A DNA stretch of 64,000 bases from Margaritispora aquatica (Eukaryota > Ascomycota > Leotiomycetes > Helotiales > Discinellaceae). Position 1 is the stretch's first letter, and every line of letters starts with the position of its first letter. The notes beneath the pieces were generated by a model, which saw only the letters and a list, made by a program, of their open reading frames with translations, searched no databases and had not been told where the DNA came from. The stretch spans positions 992,001 to 1,056,000 of the forward strand of contig VJWN01000007.1 in NCBI GenBank assembly GCA_007644065.1. The letters run 5' to 3'. Shown here piece after piece: positions 11,398 to 21,942 of the stretch. Made by a program: the position numbers and the translations under genes.

Positions 11398-12319
11398 GCT
11401 GATGTCGGTTCGTTGTTTTGAATACTTGAATGAGGGATCTTTCGTTTTCTTTTCTTGTTTACATCGAGTCTTCGTGCACTACTCTTATAGTTGAATGTAC
11501 GAGCCATTGTCAGCCCTACCTACCTATTAGATATGATGGTACATCAGCACTAAACACTGCATATCTCAAGGCTGGAGCGGTTCCGAAGCAAGGTCTTTGA
11601 TAGGTGCTTATATGGGAGATGTATGACCTAGGACAGTTAGGGATGTCCAAGGTCGATAGCTAAGTGGTGTATTGTACGAAGGTGTGGATAGTGTGCGTTG
11701 ATCTTGCCGCTCAGGGCTCGAAGCCGCAAAGGAGCTACCGTCCACAAAAGGGATTGGCTTTCTCAATGGTAGGCTGGTGTTCGTGTACGATTGGGCCTCT
11801 CTCATTCGTCGTACCTAGCAACATTCTGAGGACGCATCAACTCAAAAGTTTGTCCGGATACTCATCACTTTGTTCGAAGCAACCTTTCGTGCGTATTAGC
11901 GGGATATTGAAGTGGAACAAGGAAAGTCTTTTAGTTGCATTTCACTTTGCCGGAAGTAAAGCCTCTGGCCAAATTTGCCTCGCTCGCTTATCGTAAACAC
12001 GGCGGAATAGGAGCTCCACTTCATGGACGAATCACAGAGCGTGCTCTGAATGGTCTCCAAAACTGTCCCAAGCGAGGAACGCGGATATGCGGTCTAATAG
12101 AATACCATTTCATCTTCTTGATTGTCCGCTCATGGCAAGTTAAATCCGTTCCTCATATTGTTCTGACAAGCTAAACTCCACCGAAATCCGTTTCCCACAA
12201 CGTAAGGACGTCAATGTCTCGAACGAAATGTATAAAGTTTTCGTTCATTCGTGGTTGGTACCTCAATCTTCTACTGGCAACAACCTCTCCTCGAACAACA
12301 TCATAAAAAGCCCGAAAAA
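11398..12319. promoter_or_regulatory. Bidirectional promoter region between ABM-like gene and SDR gene
   Basis: The 922-nt spacer divides two divergent genes. A TATAAGA element on the minus strand (11483-11489) lies about 90 nt before the ABM-like ATG. A TATAAAG on the plus strand (12231-12237) lies 83 nt before the dehydrogenase ATG, preceded by GGACGTCAATG at about 12207, a GACGTCA half of a CRE/ATF-type site. No open frame here looks real. Confidence 0.5.
12231..12237 (+). promoter_or_regulatory. TATA box of the SDR gene
   Basis: TATAAAG lies 83 nt upstream of the chosen ATG at 12320, a normal spacing for fungal genes with short leaders. This is a sequence match only. Confidence 0.5.
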
Positions 12320-13222
12320 ATGGCACTCGTACAGAACGAAAAAGTGATACTTGTCACCGGTGGCAATAATGGGCTTGGGAAACAATGCATTCTCGAACTC
12401 GCACGCCTCAGTCCTGCCCGAATCTGGCTTGCTGCTAGGGATCTATCCAAAGCTACTACAGCAGTCGCAGACATCGCAACTCTGGTACCAAGAGCAAATA
12501 TCAAGCTTTTACATTTGGATCTCGCTTCCTTCGCTTCTGTGAGAAGCGCTGCTGTAGTGATCCTGCAAGAGGAAAAGAGGCTTGATACATTGATGCTGAA
12601 TGCGGGAATCATGGCAACACCTGCTGGATTGACTAAGGAGGGATATGAGATCCAGTTCGGGACGAACCATATGGGCCACGCTCTTCTTACAAAACTACTT
12701 CTTCCTCTCCTTGAGAAGACTGCATGGAAGCCACAAGCAGATGTGCGAGTTGTGTCTTTGACTTCACATTCGCATGTCCGAGCTCCAAAGGACGGCATCG
12801 AATTCCAAATTCTGATGACTGAAGCGTCCAATCTGACCAGCTACACTAGATACGCACAGTCTAAGCTGGCCAATATCCTCTGGGTGCGTTACATGGCGAA
12901 GAAGCATCCGCATATTGTGTTCGTAGCTGTACATCCTGGAATCGTGGATACAAGTCTTTCGGCAGGGGCTTTGGGTGCAGGATGGATCATGGGAGCGATC
13001 CTTAGCGTTGTGCACAGATTTGCTGTGACGGTTGAAGAGGGTGTGAAGAATCAAGTTTGGGCTGCAACTTCTAGAGACGGCGTGATCAGTGGAAACTACT
13101 ATGAACCGATCGGAATCGAGGGTCTAGGAAGCAAACTAGGAGAGGATGATGATTTGGCAAAGAGGTTGTGGGAGTGGACTGAGAAAGAGCTGGATACGTG
13201 GGTTACAGTCTACCCGATTTGA
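12320..13222 (+). CDS. Short-chain dehydrogenase/reductase (retinol-dehydrogenase-like)
   Basis: NAD(P)-dependent oxidoreductase of the classical SDR fold; 300 aa without introns. The start at 12320 has an AAAAAATGGC context and gives MALVQNEKVILVTGGNNGLG; the longer upstream frame has no support. Visible motifs are the cofactor loop TGGNNGLG (13-20), LDLAS (67-70) after the second adenine-binding strand, NAGI (94-97), the catalytic Ser region SLTSHSH (147-152), YAQSK with Tyr178 and Lys182, and HPGIVDT (205-211). These match fungal WWOX/retinol-dehydrogenase-like SDRs; the substrate is unknown. It sits divergent from the ABM-like gene and upstream of a zinc-cluster regulator and an MFS transporter, a context typical of small catabolic or detoxification sets. 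Enzyme class is certain, the pathway is inference. Confidence 0.95.
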   Translation: MALVQNEKVILVTGGNNGLGKQCILELARLSPARIWLAARDLSKATTAVADIATLVPRANIKLLHLDLASFASVRSAAVVILQEEKRLDTLMLNAGIMATPAGLTKEGYEIQFGTNHMGHALLTKLLLPLLEKTAWKPQADVRVVSLTSHSHVRAPKDGIEFQILMTEASNLTSYTRYAQSKLANILWVRYMAKKHPHIVFVAVHPGIVDTSLSAGALGAGWIMGAILSVVHRFAVTVEEGVKNQVWAATSRDGVISGNYYEPIGIEGLGSKLGEDDDLAKRLWEWTEKELDTWVTVYPI

Positions 13223-13655
13223 TCTAGGTGGCAGCTTTGAGAATTGAACTTAAGCTTACAGTATTTTTAGTGAAAGTAATTTGCGCTTGAACGATGCAAC
13301 GCTTAGTTTGCTTGACAAAAGGTAGAAATTCTTCATATGTTGCCAGGACATGAGCAGTCAGGTGAACATTTATCATCATGTTGTTCCCTCAAAACTACCT
13401 ACCCTTTTGATCTGATGCTGTTTTGCAAAGTTTGGTAATTGTAAAGTTGGGATACCAAACAAGAGCCTTACGGGGCAGCCGAGGCCATCAGGGGTTGGAG
13501 TGTGGGGTCCATTTACAATCCATGCAGCAGTCTCACCCACTTCCTTGTTGTCAGCTTAGTGCATCGTCTCACCTTCATTTAACCTTCTTTTAAACTCCGC
13601 AACTCGACGCAAGACTCTGTCTGAACAATGAACATATATACATTGCTCAACCAAA
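13223..13655. promoter_or_regulatory. Spacer with promoter of the second zinc-cluster gene
   Basis: The 433 nt between the dehydrogenase stop and the regulator ATG contain the regulator promoter. An earlier ATG near 13627 is out of frame with the regulator and could form a very short upstream ORF. No other feature is visible. Confidence 0.4.
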
Positions 13656-15402
13656 ATGGCACCTCTTCCAAAAAGAACGAGAGTCGGAAAGCCAAAGACG
13701 AAAACTGGCTGTGTTACCTGCAAGTTCGTAATATTTGCCATCAGATCGCTTCAGAGGGCCATTGATTAACAGCTGACTTCTCTCAAGGAAGCGTCGTATC
13801 AAGTGCGATGAAGCACATCCAAACTGCCTACGCTGTATCTCAGCAGGATGGGATTGTGAGGGATATATTATAAAAGCTCTAACATCAACCGTCAGGCCAA
13901 AGCCACCCATCACTCCAAGACCCATCCTATCTGTCACCAACCAGATCTCCTCTCATCCTCATCGTGGCTCGCCTCGAGCTATGCGCTCGTTCAACTACTT
14001 TATTCACAATACCTCGACAAGTATTCCCGGAACTTTCAGCACCCCGTTTTGGACCTCTCAGCTCCCTTTGTTCGCTTCCCGACATCCTGCTCTGCAAAAT
14101 TCTATCATCGCTGTCGCAGCAATTCATGAAGCGGCTGTCAATACATGCTGCTTAGCTCTCGGTATCCCGTGCATTGACTCGGTCGAGCTCGGTACTCGCC
14201 ATCGTTTTGCAGTCCAACAGTACACAACCGCGATCCAGATGACCAGAAAATTAATGCTCCAAGAACATGACGGTATAGAAGAAGTGGCTTTATTAAGCTG
14301 CATTCTGTTTATTTGCTTTGAGTTTCTGCACAGTCGATTTGATGCTGCAGCTGTGCATTTAAAGAATGGTTTGAGGGTGTTGAGGGAGTGGGAAAAGAAA
14401 GGGAGCAAGTCGTTCTCTGGAGATTTTCGGGAGAATCTGATGAGAGTCTTTGATAGATTGAGCATCACTTCTTTCTTGATGGATGAACCGCTGTCATTTA
14501 TGTGCTCAGAATCGATGCCAGCCCCAGTCAGTCCGGAGGTAGACGATGTTCCTTTTATATCAGTGCGCGACGCTCGAGACCGACTTGACCAACTATTGCT
14601 TGAATCATTTCCTAAAAGAAAGTTGTGCGAAGAGCTAGCAGTTATCGTTACTCCGGACTCACGAAGAGCAGAAATGGCTTTGTATCTCCTCGAGCTCAAA
14701 CTTCAACTGGAGAAGTGGAACGATAATTTCACCAATTTCCTTCAGAGTCATGCGCATGCACTCACACCACAAGAACGCAACGCATGCCATGTTCTCCATC
14801 GCACCCAGCTTTCTACTTTGATCTGGGTTCTCACTGCACTACAAGCTGAGGAAGTAGCCTACGACTCTCATCTGCCTCTATTTCAAGCGATCATAAAACA
14901 CGTTGAAGCTCAACTTGAGGAGATGAAGAGAAGCAAGGAAAATATACATGATTTTACCCTCGAAACTGGCTTCCTCTCACACACCTACTTCGTTGCTAGG
15001 AAGTGTCGCGATCGTAAATTGAGGAGGAAGGCACAAGCCATCCTTGAAAAGACGTCACCTCGACAGGAGGGCGTTTACAAAGGAGGTATGTTGGCAGCTG
15101 TTGCCGAGAGGCTTATTGAAATTGAGGAAGAAGGGATGGTAGAGTACGATGAAGAAACTCTGGATCGCGGAGACATGCCAAGCGAGGAGATGAGAGTCGT
15201 TGATACATGTGGAGTCGCAGGCGACAATATATGGGTACAGGACTGGAAGAACGGGAGAGGAGGCATTGTGGAACACGAGTTGCTTCTTAGAGAAGAGAAA
15301 GTAACATTTGTCTCTAGACCACAAGGTGTCCAGGGGCCTATGAAGTTTCACACACAAGTGCTGAGGTGTGTTTTGAGCGAGTCGATGTCAATGAAGGGAT
15401 GA
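13656..15402 (+). CDS. Zn2Cys6 transcription factor with fungal-specific C-terminal domain
   Basis: Two exons (13656-13723 and 13788-15402) give 560 aa. The 64-nt intron cuts the zinc cluster after Cys22; its GTTCGT donor is weak but the branch site CTGAC and CAAG acceptor are good, and the joined frame restores KTGCVTCKKRRIKCDE. The six cysteines are 19, 22, 29, 36, 39 and 46 (C-x2-C-x6-C-x6-C-x2-C-x6-C). The long helical remainder starts with a segment around SFNYFIHNTS and LASRHPALQNSIIAVAAIHEA, the pattern of the DUF3468 (fungal transcription factor 2) domain. Position between the dehydrogenase and the transporter, on the same strand, makes a local pathway regulator likely. The target pathway is unknown. 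Identification as a zinc-cluster regulator is secure. Confidence 0.9.
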
Positions 15403-16034
15403 TTGTTACAAGTAAGCGAATATAGGCAGCAGGCTTTGTGATCCCAGAGATATCTTTAAGCAACACAAAATTATCAGAGATATTTGTTGCCCCAATGTTG
15501 TGATTATGGGCTTTATGTGTCGTGTCAAGTCTCAAGCTGCTCAGACATTGTTTTTCAGTTTCTTGGATCATTTTCATAATTATGCGTTCTGGGCTTTTGA
15601 CCCATCGAAGAACAGTAGTATACATATAAGCTTCATATTCTCTGGTGTTTCGTTTCACACTGGAAAGAGATAGAAATGAGCATGGACTCGATCGTCGCTT
15701 ATTATCAATATCCCACTTTGCTAAAACCATACGCAGAGAGTGGGATACATATAAGCGCTTCCTTATCACTCGATCGTGGAAGCTGATTATCTTGCATATA
15801 GCAGATTTAGTTCTCTGTTCTCCGGTATTATTGAGAGGAGACTGTGCTCACTTATTATGCAGTCATATGGGATCGCCATTTTTTATGGCAGTAATTCATC
15901 GGCACTTATCTCCGAGCCCAAGAGAAGAACGCAATCAGTTTTCATCACCTTTACTTGTTTTCACATCTTCATCCCAATTGTGATGAGCTTGTTTGTTTTC
16001 ACTTTCTGAAAGGGGCATATACTATTCAAACGCA
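15403..16034. promoter_or_regulatory. Spacer upstream of the MFS transporter
   Basis: The 632 nt should hold the regulator 3' end and the transporter promoter. Short open frames around 15645-16009 carry no domain and overlap on both strands. I see no convincing operator-like inverted repeat. Confidence 0.45.
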
Positions 16035-17658
16035 ATGATGGACAAGTCATCAATTTGTAGCGTAGAATGTTTTCGACCACATACTCCCACAGTCCAACCA
16101 CAAATCCCGGATACAGCAACATCAAAAGCTCTTGTCAGAAAGCTTGATATGATTATCTTGCCGCTTCTGGCGATAATCTACTTCACTCACTCTCTTGATC
16201 GTGCGAATCTTGGCAATGCCAAGACAGATGGATTTGAGAAAGACATCGGACTGAAAGATAATCAGTACTCTTTGATCTTGATTCTCTTCTACATTCCCTA
16301 TGGTACGTGCTCACTTATAACTACGATTTCATAGTCGTAAATTGATACAAATCAGGAACACTCAATATACCAGCAACCATCCTCGCTAAACGATATAGCC
16401 CAGCGATTGTGATCCCTTGTCTGATGTTTGGATGGGGCACGATTGCAGCTTCAACAGCTGCTGTGCATAACTTCGGTGGCATTCTGGCTGCAAGAATCTG
16501 CCTCGGGATTGTGGAAGCGGGATTTGTTCGTCCAATCACTTAACATCCTTTAAAAGAAATATCTAACTAGCAAGTAGTTCCCATCAGCAATATTTTACCT
16601 GACCCTGTTTTATACTCGAACGGAGATAGCGAAACGTATCTCACTCTTCTATATGATGGGTTTCGTGGCAAACGCATTTTCTGGTCTCATTGCATATTCC
16701 GTGTTTCAATGGCATCGAAAGCTTTACAACTGGCAGTATCTTTTCCTAATTGAGGGCTCATTGACGGTATTTCTGGCTATTCTAGCATTCACACTCCTAC
16801 CTCGCAGCGTACAGAAATCCAACTACTTCACTTCGGAAGAAAAATCCTGCTCAAAATTTCGGCTACAAGCTGAGTCTGAAGTCGAATCAGAGGCCTTTTC
16901 GTGGAGTACTAGTTTGAGGCCTTTACTCGATTGGCATGCCTGGATGTATGGTTTCATGGCTTTGTGCTACGGATGTGCTGCAGCAAGCATAAGTAACTTT
17001 CTCCCGACAATCGTGAAAAGAATCACAGTCGATACAGTGACAGCGAATCTCTATACTATTGCGCCAAATCTTTCAGGCGGTGTGTTCATAGTTTTGGTGT
17101 GTTGGTTATCGGATCGCACGCAGCAGAGGGCTTTATGTGCTATCGGCTCAGTGGCAATTTCAATGGTTGGATTTATTTGTTTGGGAACAGTAGATATTAG
17201 GGAGAAAACCGGATTAGGATATTTCTTGTGAGTCCTTGGGAAAATTTCCTAGAAATTTGCTGACGAGAGTTAGCACATTCATGCTAACATTCGGCTCCTT
17301 CACACCCGCGGTCCTAATCCCCGCCTGGCTATCGAGCAACACCATCTCCAGTAGTGGTCGAGCGACAACACTTGGTCTTGTCTCAGGTCTCCAGAATATT
17401 GCTGGCATCATTTCTTCTGAAGCCTTTCGATCTCAAGATGCTCCTGTAAGCCACGCTTTTGTACCTTCTCTCTGAGCAAAAGGCTAATGAAGTCAGCTTT
17501 ATGCACCATCACTAATTATCTCGGGCTGTTTTCAAGGCGCGATGTGTATTACTGCTGCTTTTGCGTACATGTACTATCGAATGGTGAATAAGCGATTGGA
17601 TAGTGGGAAGATGGCAAGTGTGCGGGGTATGGATGTGGAGTTCAGATATGTACTTTGA
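16035..17658 (+). CDS. MFS transporter, anion:cation symporter (Dal5/allantoate-permease-like) family
   Basis: Plasma-membrane secondary transporter for small organic anions or vitamins. Five exons (16035-16302, 16356-16525, 16578-17227, 17274-17445, 17497-17658; introns 46-53 nt) give 473 aa with about twelve membrane segments. Family marks include RKLDMIILPLLAIIYF, then SLDRANLGNAKTDG, which is the ACS signature, and EAGFFPSAIFYLTLFYTRTE formed across the second splice. Relatives carry allantoate, nicotinate, pantothenate, tartrate or other carboxylates, so the substrate cannot be read directly. The C-terminus is short, and the total length is a little below the usual 490-520 aa. Its place after the zinc-cluster regulator and the dehydrogenase suggests uptake of the substrate handled by that set. 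Confidence 0.93.
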
Positions 17659-18565
17659 AGAGGCATGACAGTGAACAGATTGTGAAGAAAGCTTGACAGC
17701 GCAAATTGAAACAAGCGGAAGGAGAATGTTACCACACTTTGCTTCGGTAAGATATATATCGTAATTTAGAGAATGGTAGTAGGAAATATGGACAGAACAG
17801 CTTCAGTAAGGGCCTACAAAATCGCCGAGCTTGATCTTAGAACAAACCATAATCCCCGCGAACAGGTAGTGCAATCACGTCTAGACTACAGAAAATCTAC
17901 AGAGCCTCTTAGTATCTTTTACATCCACCTAGACAAGATTCAAAAATTCTATTTTGTATTGTCTCACAAATCCCGCTTCTGGCGAAATAAAACCGAAATT
18001 CTCCATTTCCTGATTCTTCACGGCGACACTCTTGGAAGATATTGGATATGTAAACTTCTCTAGAATTTTATAGAATAAATAGCACCAATCGCTCTGTTTC
18101 GGTTGATGTGACGCAGACGTTTGCACATAAGCCTTTGAGTTTATCCATGTATTGTAGACAGTGAAAGCAATCAAGCATAATGGTATTAAATGTAGGTTGT
18201 GTTCAAATGACGCACTAACTTTAAATTGATGTACATTTAGGCCTCTATGACTGAGTACAATTGAGTAGGATTTTTGAGTGTAGGTACGTGATTGGGAAAT
18301 TGACAGCAGGAAGAGATTCTTTTAAGAAAACAGGCCTCTCTGTTTGATTTTTATTGAACAACATTTAATACACTCAAACTCTACGGCCCCTGAAACAAAA
18401 ATGAGAGCCCAGCATCCGAGTCCCATAAATCAGCGCACATAGAAAGTTGTGACCTTAGCCGAAAGGCCACTTTGCATCAAAGTCGACGACCAATCCGAAA
18501 ATTCTCAACACTAAGCGATTCATAAATTCAGCCTCCCCATCGGCATTCATCGAACAGTACATCTA
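17659..18565. other. Intergenic spacer, no gene seen
   Basis: This AT-rich 0.9 kb lies between the transporter and the tRNA gene. Open frames on both strands near 17773-18174 overlap and look random. Confidence 0.5.
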
Positions 18566-18643
18566 GCCCACTTAGCTCAATGGTAGAGCGCGTCACTAGT
18601 ATTCGACATGACGAGGTTATAGGTTCGATTCCTATAGCGGGCA
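18566..18643 (+). tRNA. tRNA-Thr(AGT) with a probable 6-nt intron
   Basis: A full cloverleaf can be drawn. The acceptor stem GCCCACT pairs with AGCGGGC except for one A-C mismatch (18570 with 18638). The D stem is GCTC/GAGC, the anticodon stem CGTCA/TGACG, the variable loop AGGTT, the T stem ATAGG/CCTAT, and the discriminator base is A at 18643. The internal promoters are present: TAGCTCAATGG (A box) and GGTTCGATTCC (B box, perfect). The anticodon loop is 13 nt, which fits anticodon AGT at 18598-18600, A37 at 18601, a 6-nt intron at 18602-18607 in the canonical 37/38 position, and A38. Without it the tRNA is 72 nt. The intron is unusually short, and the acceptor mismatch leaves some room for a decayed copy. 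Confidence 0.85.
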
Positions 18644-18669
18644 ATTTACGACACAATTCGGTACCCTCC

Positions 18670-18675
18670 TTTTTT
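18670..18675 (+). terminator. Pol III T-run terminator of the tRNA gene
   Basis: Six consecutive T start 26 nt after the tRNA discriminator base, with a second run of eight T at about 18681-18688 as backup. This fits RNA polymerase III termination. Confidence 0.7.
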
Positions 18676-18688
18676 GTCGGTTTTTTTT

Positions 18689-20277
18689 CTTGATGCATGG
18701 ATAAGATCCACTTGACAACATGACCTTGTTCGGTTGTGGGACCGTTCTTTTATCCGGAAAGGAAAGAAAAGGATGTTAAATGCTCTGGAGAATGTGATTA
18801 TGTTATAAAACATGTCTTTCATTAAATCTTTGAAGGTTACGTCGAAGGTAGGCTGTGGAATTTCTAGTGGTGACAAGCATCATTCAGGTCTGGACTTGAC
18901 AGCGAAAGAAAGGAACCTATACCAACATAAAAGATGAGAACGAAATAACAGGAGTTCATACAAATAGCAACTAACTTTGCTGATACAAGCCAAGCTGATT
19001 GTGATAAAAATATAACAGGAGAAATTGCATGAACCGTGGCTGGCATGTCTACCCCACGAGATATGCTGTCAAGAATTATGGAGAGATGAACCAAGAATGT
19101 GAGGTGATATTCATATACTTGATAGAAGTCTATGAACGAAAAAACTAAGTGCTTGTCATGGAGTGATAGTGCCTCAAGATTTAAAAACAACTCGCTGCAC
19201 CATACCTCTGCCAAAAAAAAAAAAAGTCTCTGATGGCAAGACTACTTATCCAACTCTAGCCCAGATGTCTGTGTATCGCAGTCCACATCATTCCATTGTC
19301 TACTAGAACACAAATCTCTAGCTATTTACGTTCGAAGATCCATAGTCTTCATAACAAGCCATGGCTTAACAGACCATGAACTTGCCAAGCGACGCCGTTG
19401 TTGATATATGCTACAGTCCCCAAGTGCTTGGATCCAATTTGACACCATCAGATTTGAAGCTAGTGTCACAATGTGCTATGTGAAATTTCTCGCTCATAAT
19501 TCAACCTACACCCCAAGAATCGACAGTAGCAGCACGTTGGCACGAAGTAAACAGTAACTCTAAAGTAAGCGGATTAATTGGCACTAAGCAAGCAGTGAAA
19601 ATATGCGAGATCTGGGCTCATCGCTGCTTCGAGTTCAAGCTTCTAATGGGATCTAAGTAATATAATGACGCAAACACCAATAAATGTTGATCTCGATGTA
19701 GGAAACACCTTCGAAGACTCGATGACAAATCTCGATCTATGCTAGTAAAAGACTTTCATTCAAATAAGAAGCATACTTTATTATGTGTAAGATTCCTAGC
19801 CGAAGGGTCACTTCTAGAACTGTGCATGCATGTGTCCTTATCGAAGGGATTAAACTTAATAAAATGACTTTTGAAGAACATGAAGCTCACTTGAGCATAA
19901 CAACTTGGCCGGAAGCGAGGGAAGAATTTAAAACAGAAGACCATAAACATCAAGTCATCAAGCATAGGATCGAGCTATGGTGGAAAGCATCAAGTAGAAT
20001 TTGTTAAATTCTCGCAACAAAACCACCTCCTAACCCTTCAATTCTAGGTCTGCAGCAAACTGTACCACCCAAATACTCGCTATGCCATCGTAGAGTCACG
20101 CCGCCAAAGCATCCCATGCTATAAAACTCCAGAACGCCGCGTAATGCATGTTATTAAGGCGTCGAGTCATTTCAAGGAGAATTCCACTCATTATAGCTTC
20201 TGAGAGATTCGTTTGCGTCTGTATCATGTTCACCCATCATCAATATGTTTGTTGGATCTGTAGGCCAGTCTGTAGCA
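18689..20277. other. Intergenic region, no gene seen
   Basis: This AT-rich 1.6-kb spacer has short overlapping open frames on both strands (for example 18864-19214 and 19783-20007) without domains. I find no supportable gene. Confidence 0.55.
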
Positions 20278-21302
20278 CTACCAGTCCACAGCCCAGCCAT
20301 TCTGTTCAAGGAATTCTTCGCAAGCTGACCGCAGCGCGAGATTTGGTCTGAGATCTTCCAGACGCAATGGCTCCCTTGTGAGGGGATCAGTCTGTGACCG
20401 CTTGAGATGTTCCATTATTGATGAACGATCATAAGATTGGCCAGTCTTAGTCTGGTCACTCGTTAGCACTTGTTAAATCAGAAATAGACGGTATGACGTA
20501 CCACAATAGGATCTAACATAACAGAGAATGTTATGTCGTCAATACACCAGTCTGGAACTTTCCTTCTCTTATCCTCAGCATTCATCATGTTTGCAATTTC
20601 AAATGTGCTTCTCAACTCCCCAAGCTTATCCTCGTATTTCCTCTCCACTCTGGCGATGCTTTCATCCTCTGGTCGACCCTTTTCATGTAATCTTTGCAGT
20701 TCATGAGCTTTCCTATCTCTTAGCGCATCCTCCAATTCATAGAGCAATCCGTTTCTGGCTGCCAACCGTGTTGTCTCTCTCCTCTCCCAATCTTCCTTTT
20801 TGCATCTCAACACTAGCTCCGTGATGGGTCCAATGCTGGTACCGCCTTTGCCTCCAGTATGTATCTCTTCTACGCAGAGAGCATGTGCTATTTTAGCGTT
20901 TTTGAGAGCATCTGCTTCGCGCTTTAATGCAATTTGAGCTTGCGCCAATTGGAAATGTGCTTTCATCGTGTCTTTATACTCGAGGAGTGATATCGCGTGA
21001 AGAGAATCGGAAATGACCTCTGGGTATGATTGGAGTTTAAGTAGCGCCATGGCTCGATTTGTATAGAGGAGAGGGTTAGTTGGATCATAGTTTATACTGT
21101 AACAGCAAGTCAGCACTAAATGAGATACTAGAAATAGTTCTTTCCCAGTGAGGAAGTGTTACTAGAATGAGGGGTAGATTACATACGCCTGAGTATACAA
21201 CTGCTCTGCGCCTTGATAATCGCCGTGACCAAAGCATTTGTTCCCTTTCTCCTTGTATTCCAGGGCTTTCGCAGGATCAGGTACAGCTCCCTGGTTCACC
21301 AT
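20278..21302 (-). CDS. CHIP/STUB1-type E3 ubiquitin ligase (TPR + U-box)
   Basis: Cochaperone ubiquitin ligase that binds Hsp70/Hsp90 C-termini through TPRs and ubiquitinates clients through a U-box. Three exons (21187-21302, 20502-21096, 20278-20451; introns 90 and 50 nt) give 294 aa, close to the 303 aa of human CHIP. The N-terminal TPRs show ALEYKEKGNKCF, EQLYTQAI and PLLYTNRAMALLKL. A charged coiled-coil middle follows (about 125-215). The U-box starts at CIDDITFSVMLDPI and continues across the last splice with TKTGQSYDRSSIMEHL and DPLTREPL, ending LEQNGWAVDW. All regions of the CHIP architecture are in order and intact. The upstream neighbour on the same strand is QCR10, with no evident functional tie. 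Identification is secure. Confidence 0.94.
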
Positions 21303-21942
21303 TTTGTCGTGTGATGATATGCTTTATTGAGACCGAGTACACAGATCTGAGCTGGAAGGTCCCGTCTTCTGCGCTCATTGACGTAGCGTGGATAAGATTA
21401 GGATGTTGTTAAGATAAATCAGGCTATATCAATATTCAATATGCGGATCTGCGAGCTTGATGTAAGATGTCGTATCGTGTTTCTGTTGCTTTGTTGTTCA
21501 AGATGGTGGGGCAAATCAACGCAGCCTTGCTAGCTGAATTCAGCTACGAAAGATCATGTACTCCGGATGAGCAATCGGAAATTTTGGGTGTAAAGGAACC
21601 AAACATCAATTAACCCATAATCAAGAAATCGGGATGGTGACTCAATTCTAGGTAGACGATACAGAGGAGGGGACTTGGGTTGTCAGCCTCGTTGGATTTG
21701 TCAGGCTTCGACCAGGTTCCAAAGGTGAGCAGCGCCACATCGGTTGATTGCATGCACTGAGTTGACTCACTAAACCACCTATCATTGGCAAGCAAGAAGA
21801 CTCTGTCGATGTAGGTGTAGTGTATGGAAGGGGTTTGAGAGATGTCTATTTCACGCGTCTTTGTACAGTACAATTGGCCGTGGCTGGCTACCATTATTTC
21901 TCCCACTCCTCGCTCCTCTCCTCCGCTCGCATTGGTAGGTTC
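21303..21942. other. Spacer between QCR10 and the CHIP-type gene
   Basis: The 640-nt spacer contains the CHIP-type promoter and the QCR10 3' end. An open frame near 21610-21906 on the minus strand has no recognisable content. Confidence 0.5.

Noticed and set aside
11024..17658. Classical secondary-metabolite cluster
   Set aside because: No PKS, NRPS, terpene or DMAT synthase within the window, so only a small module is proposed.
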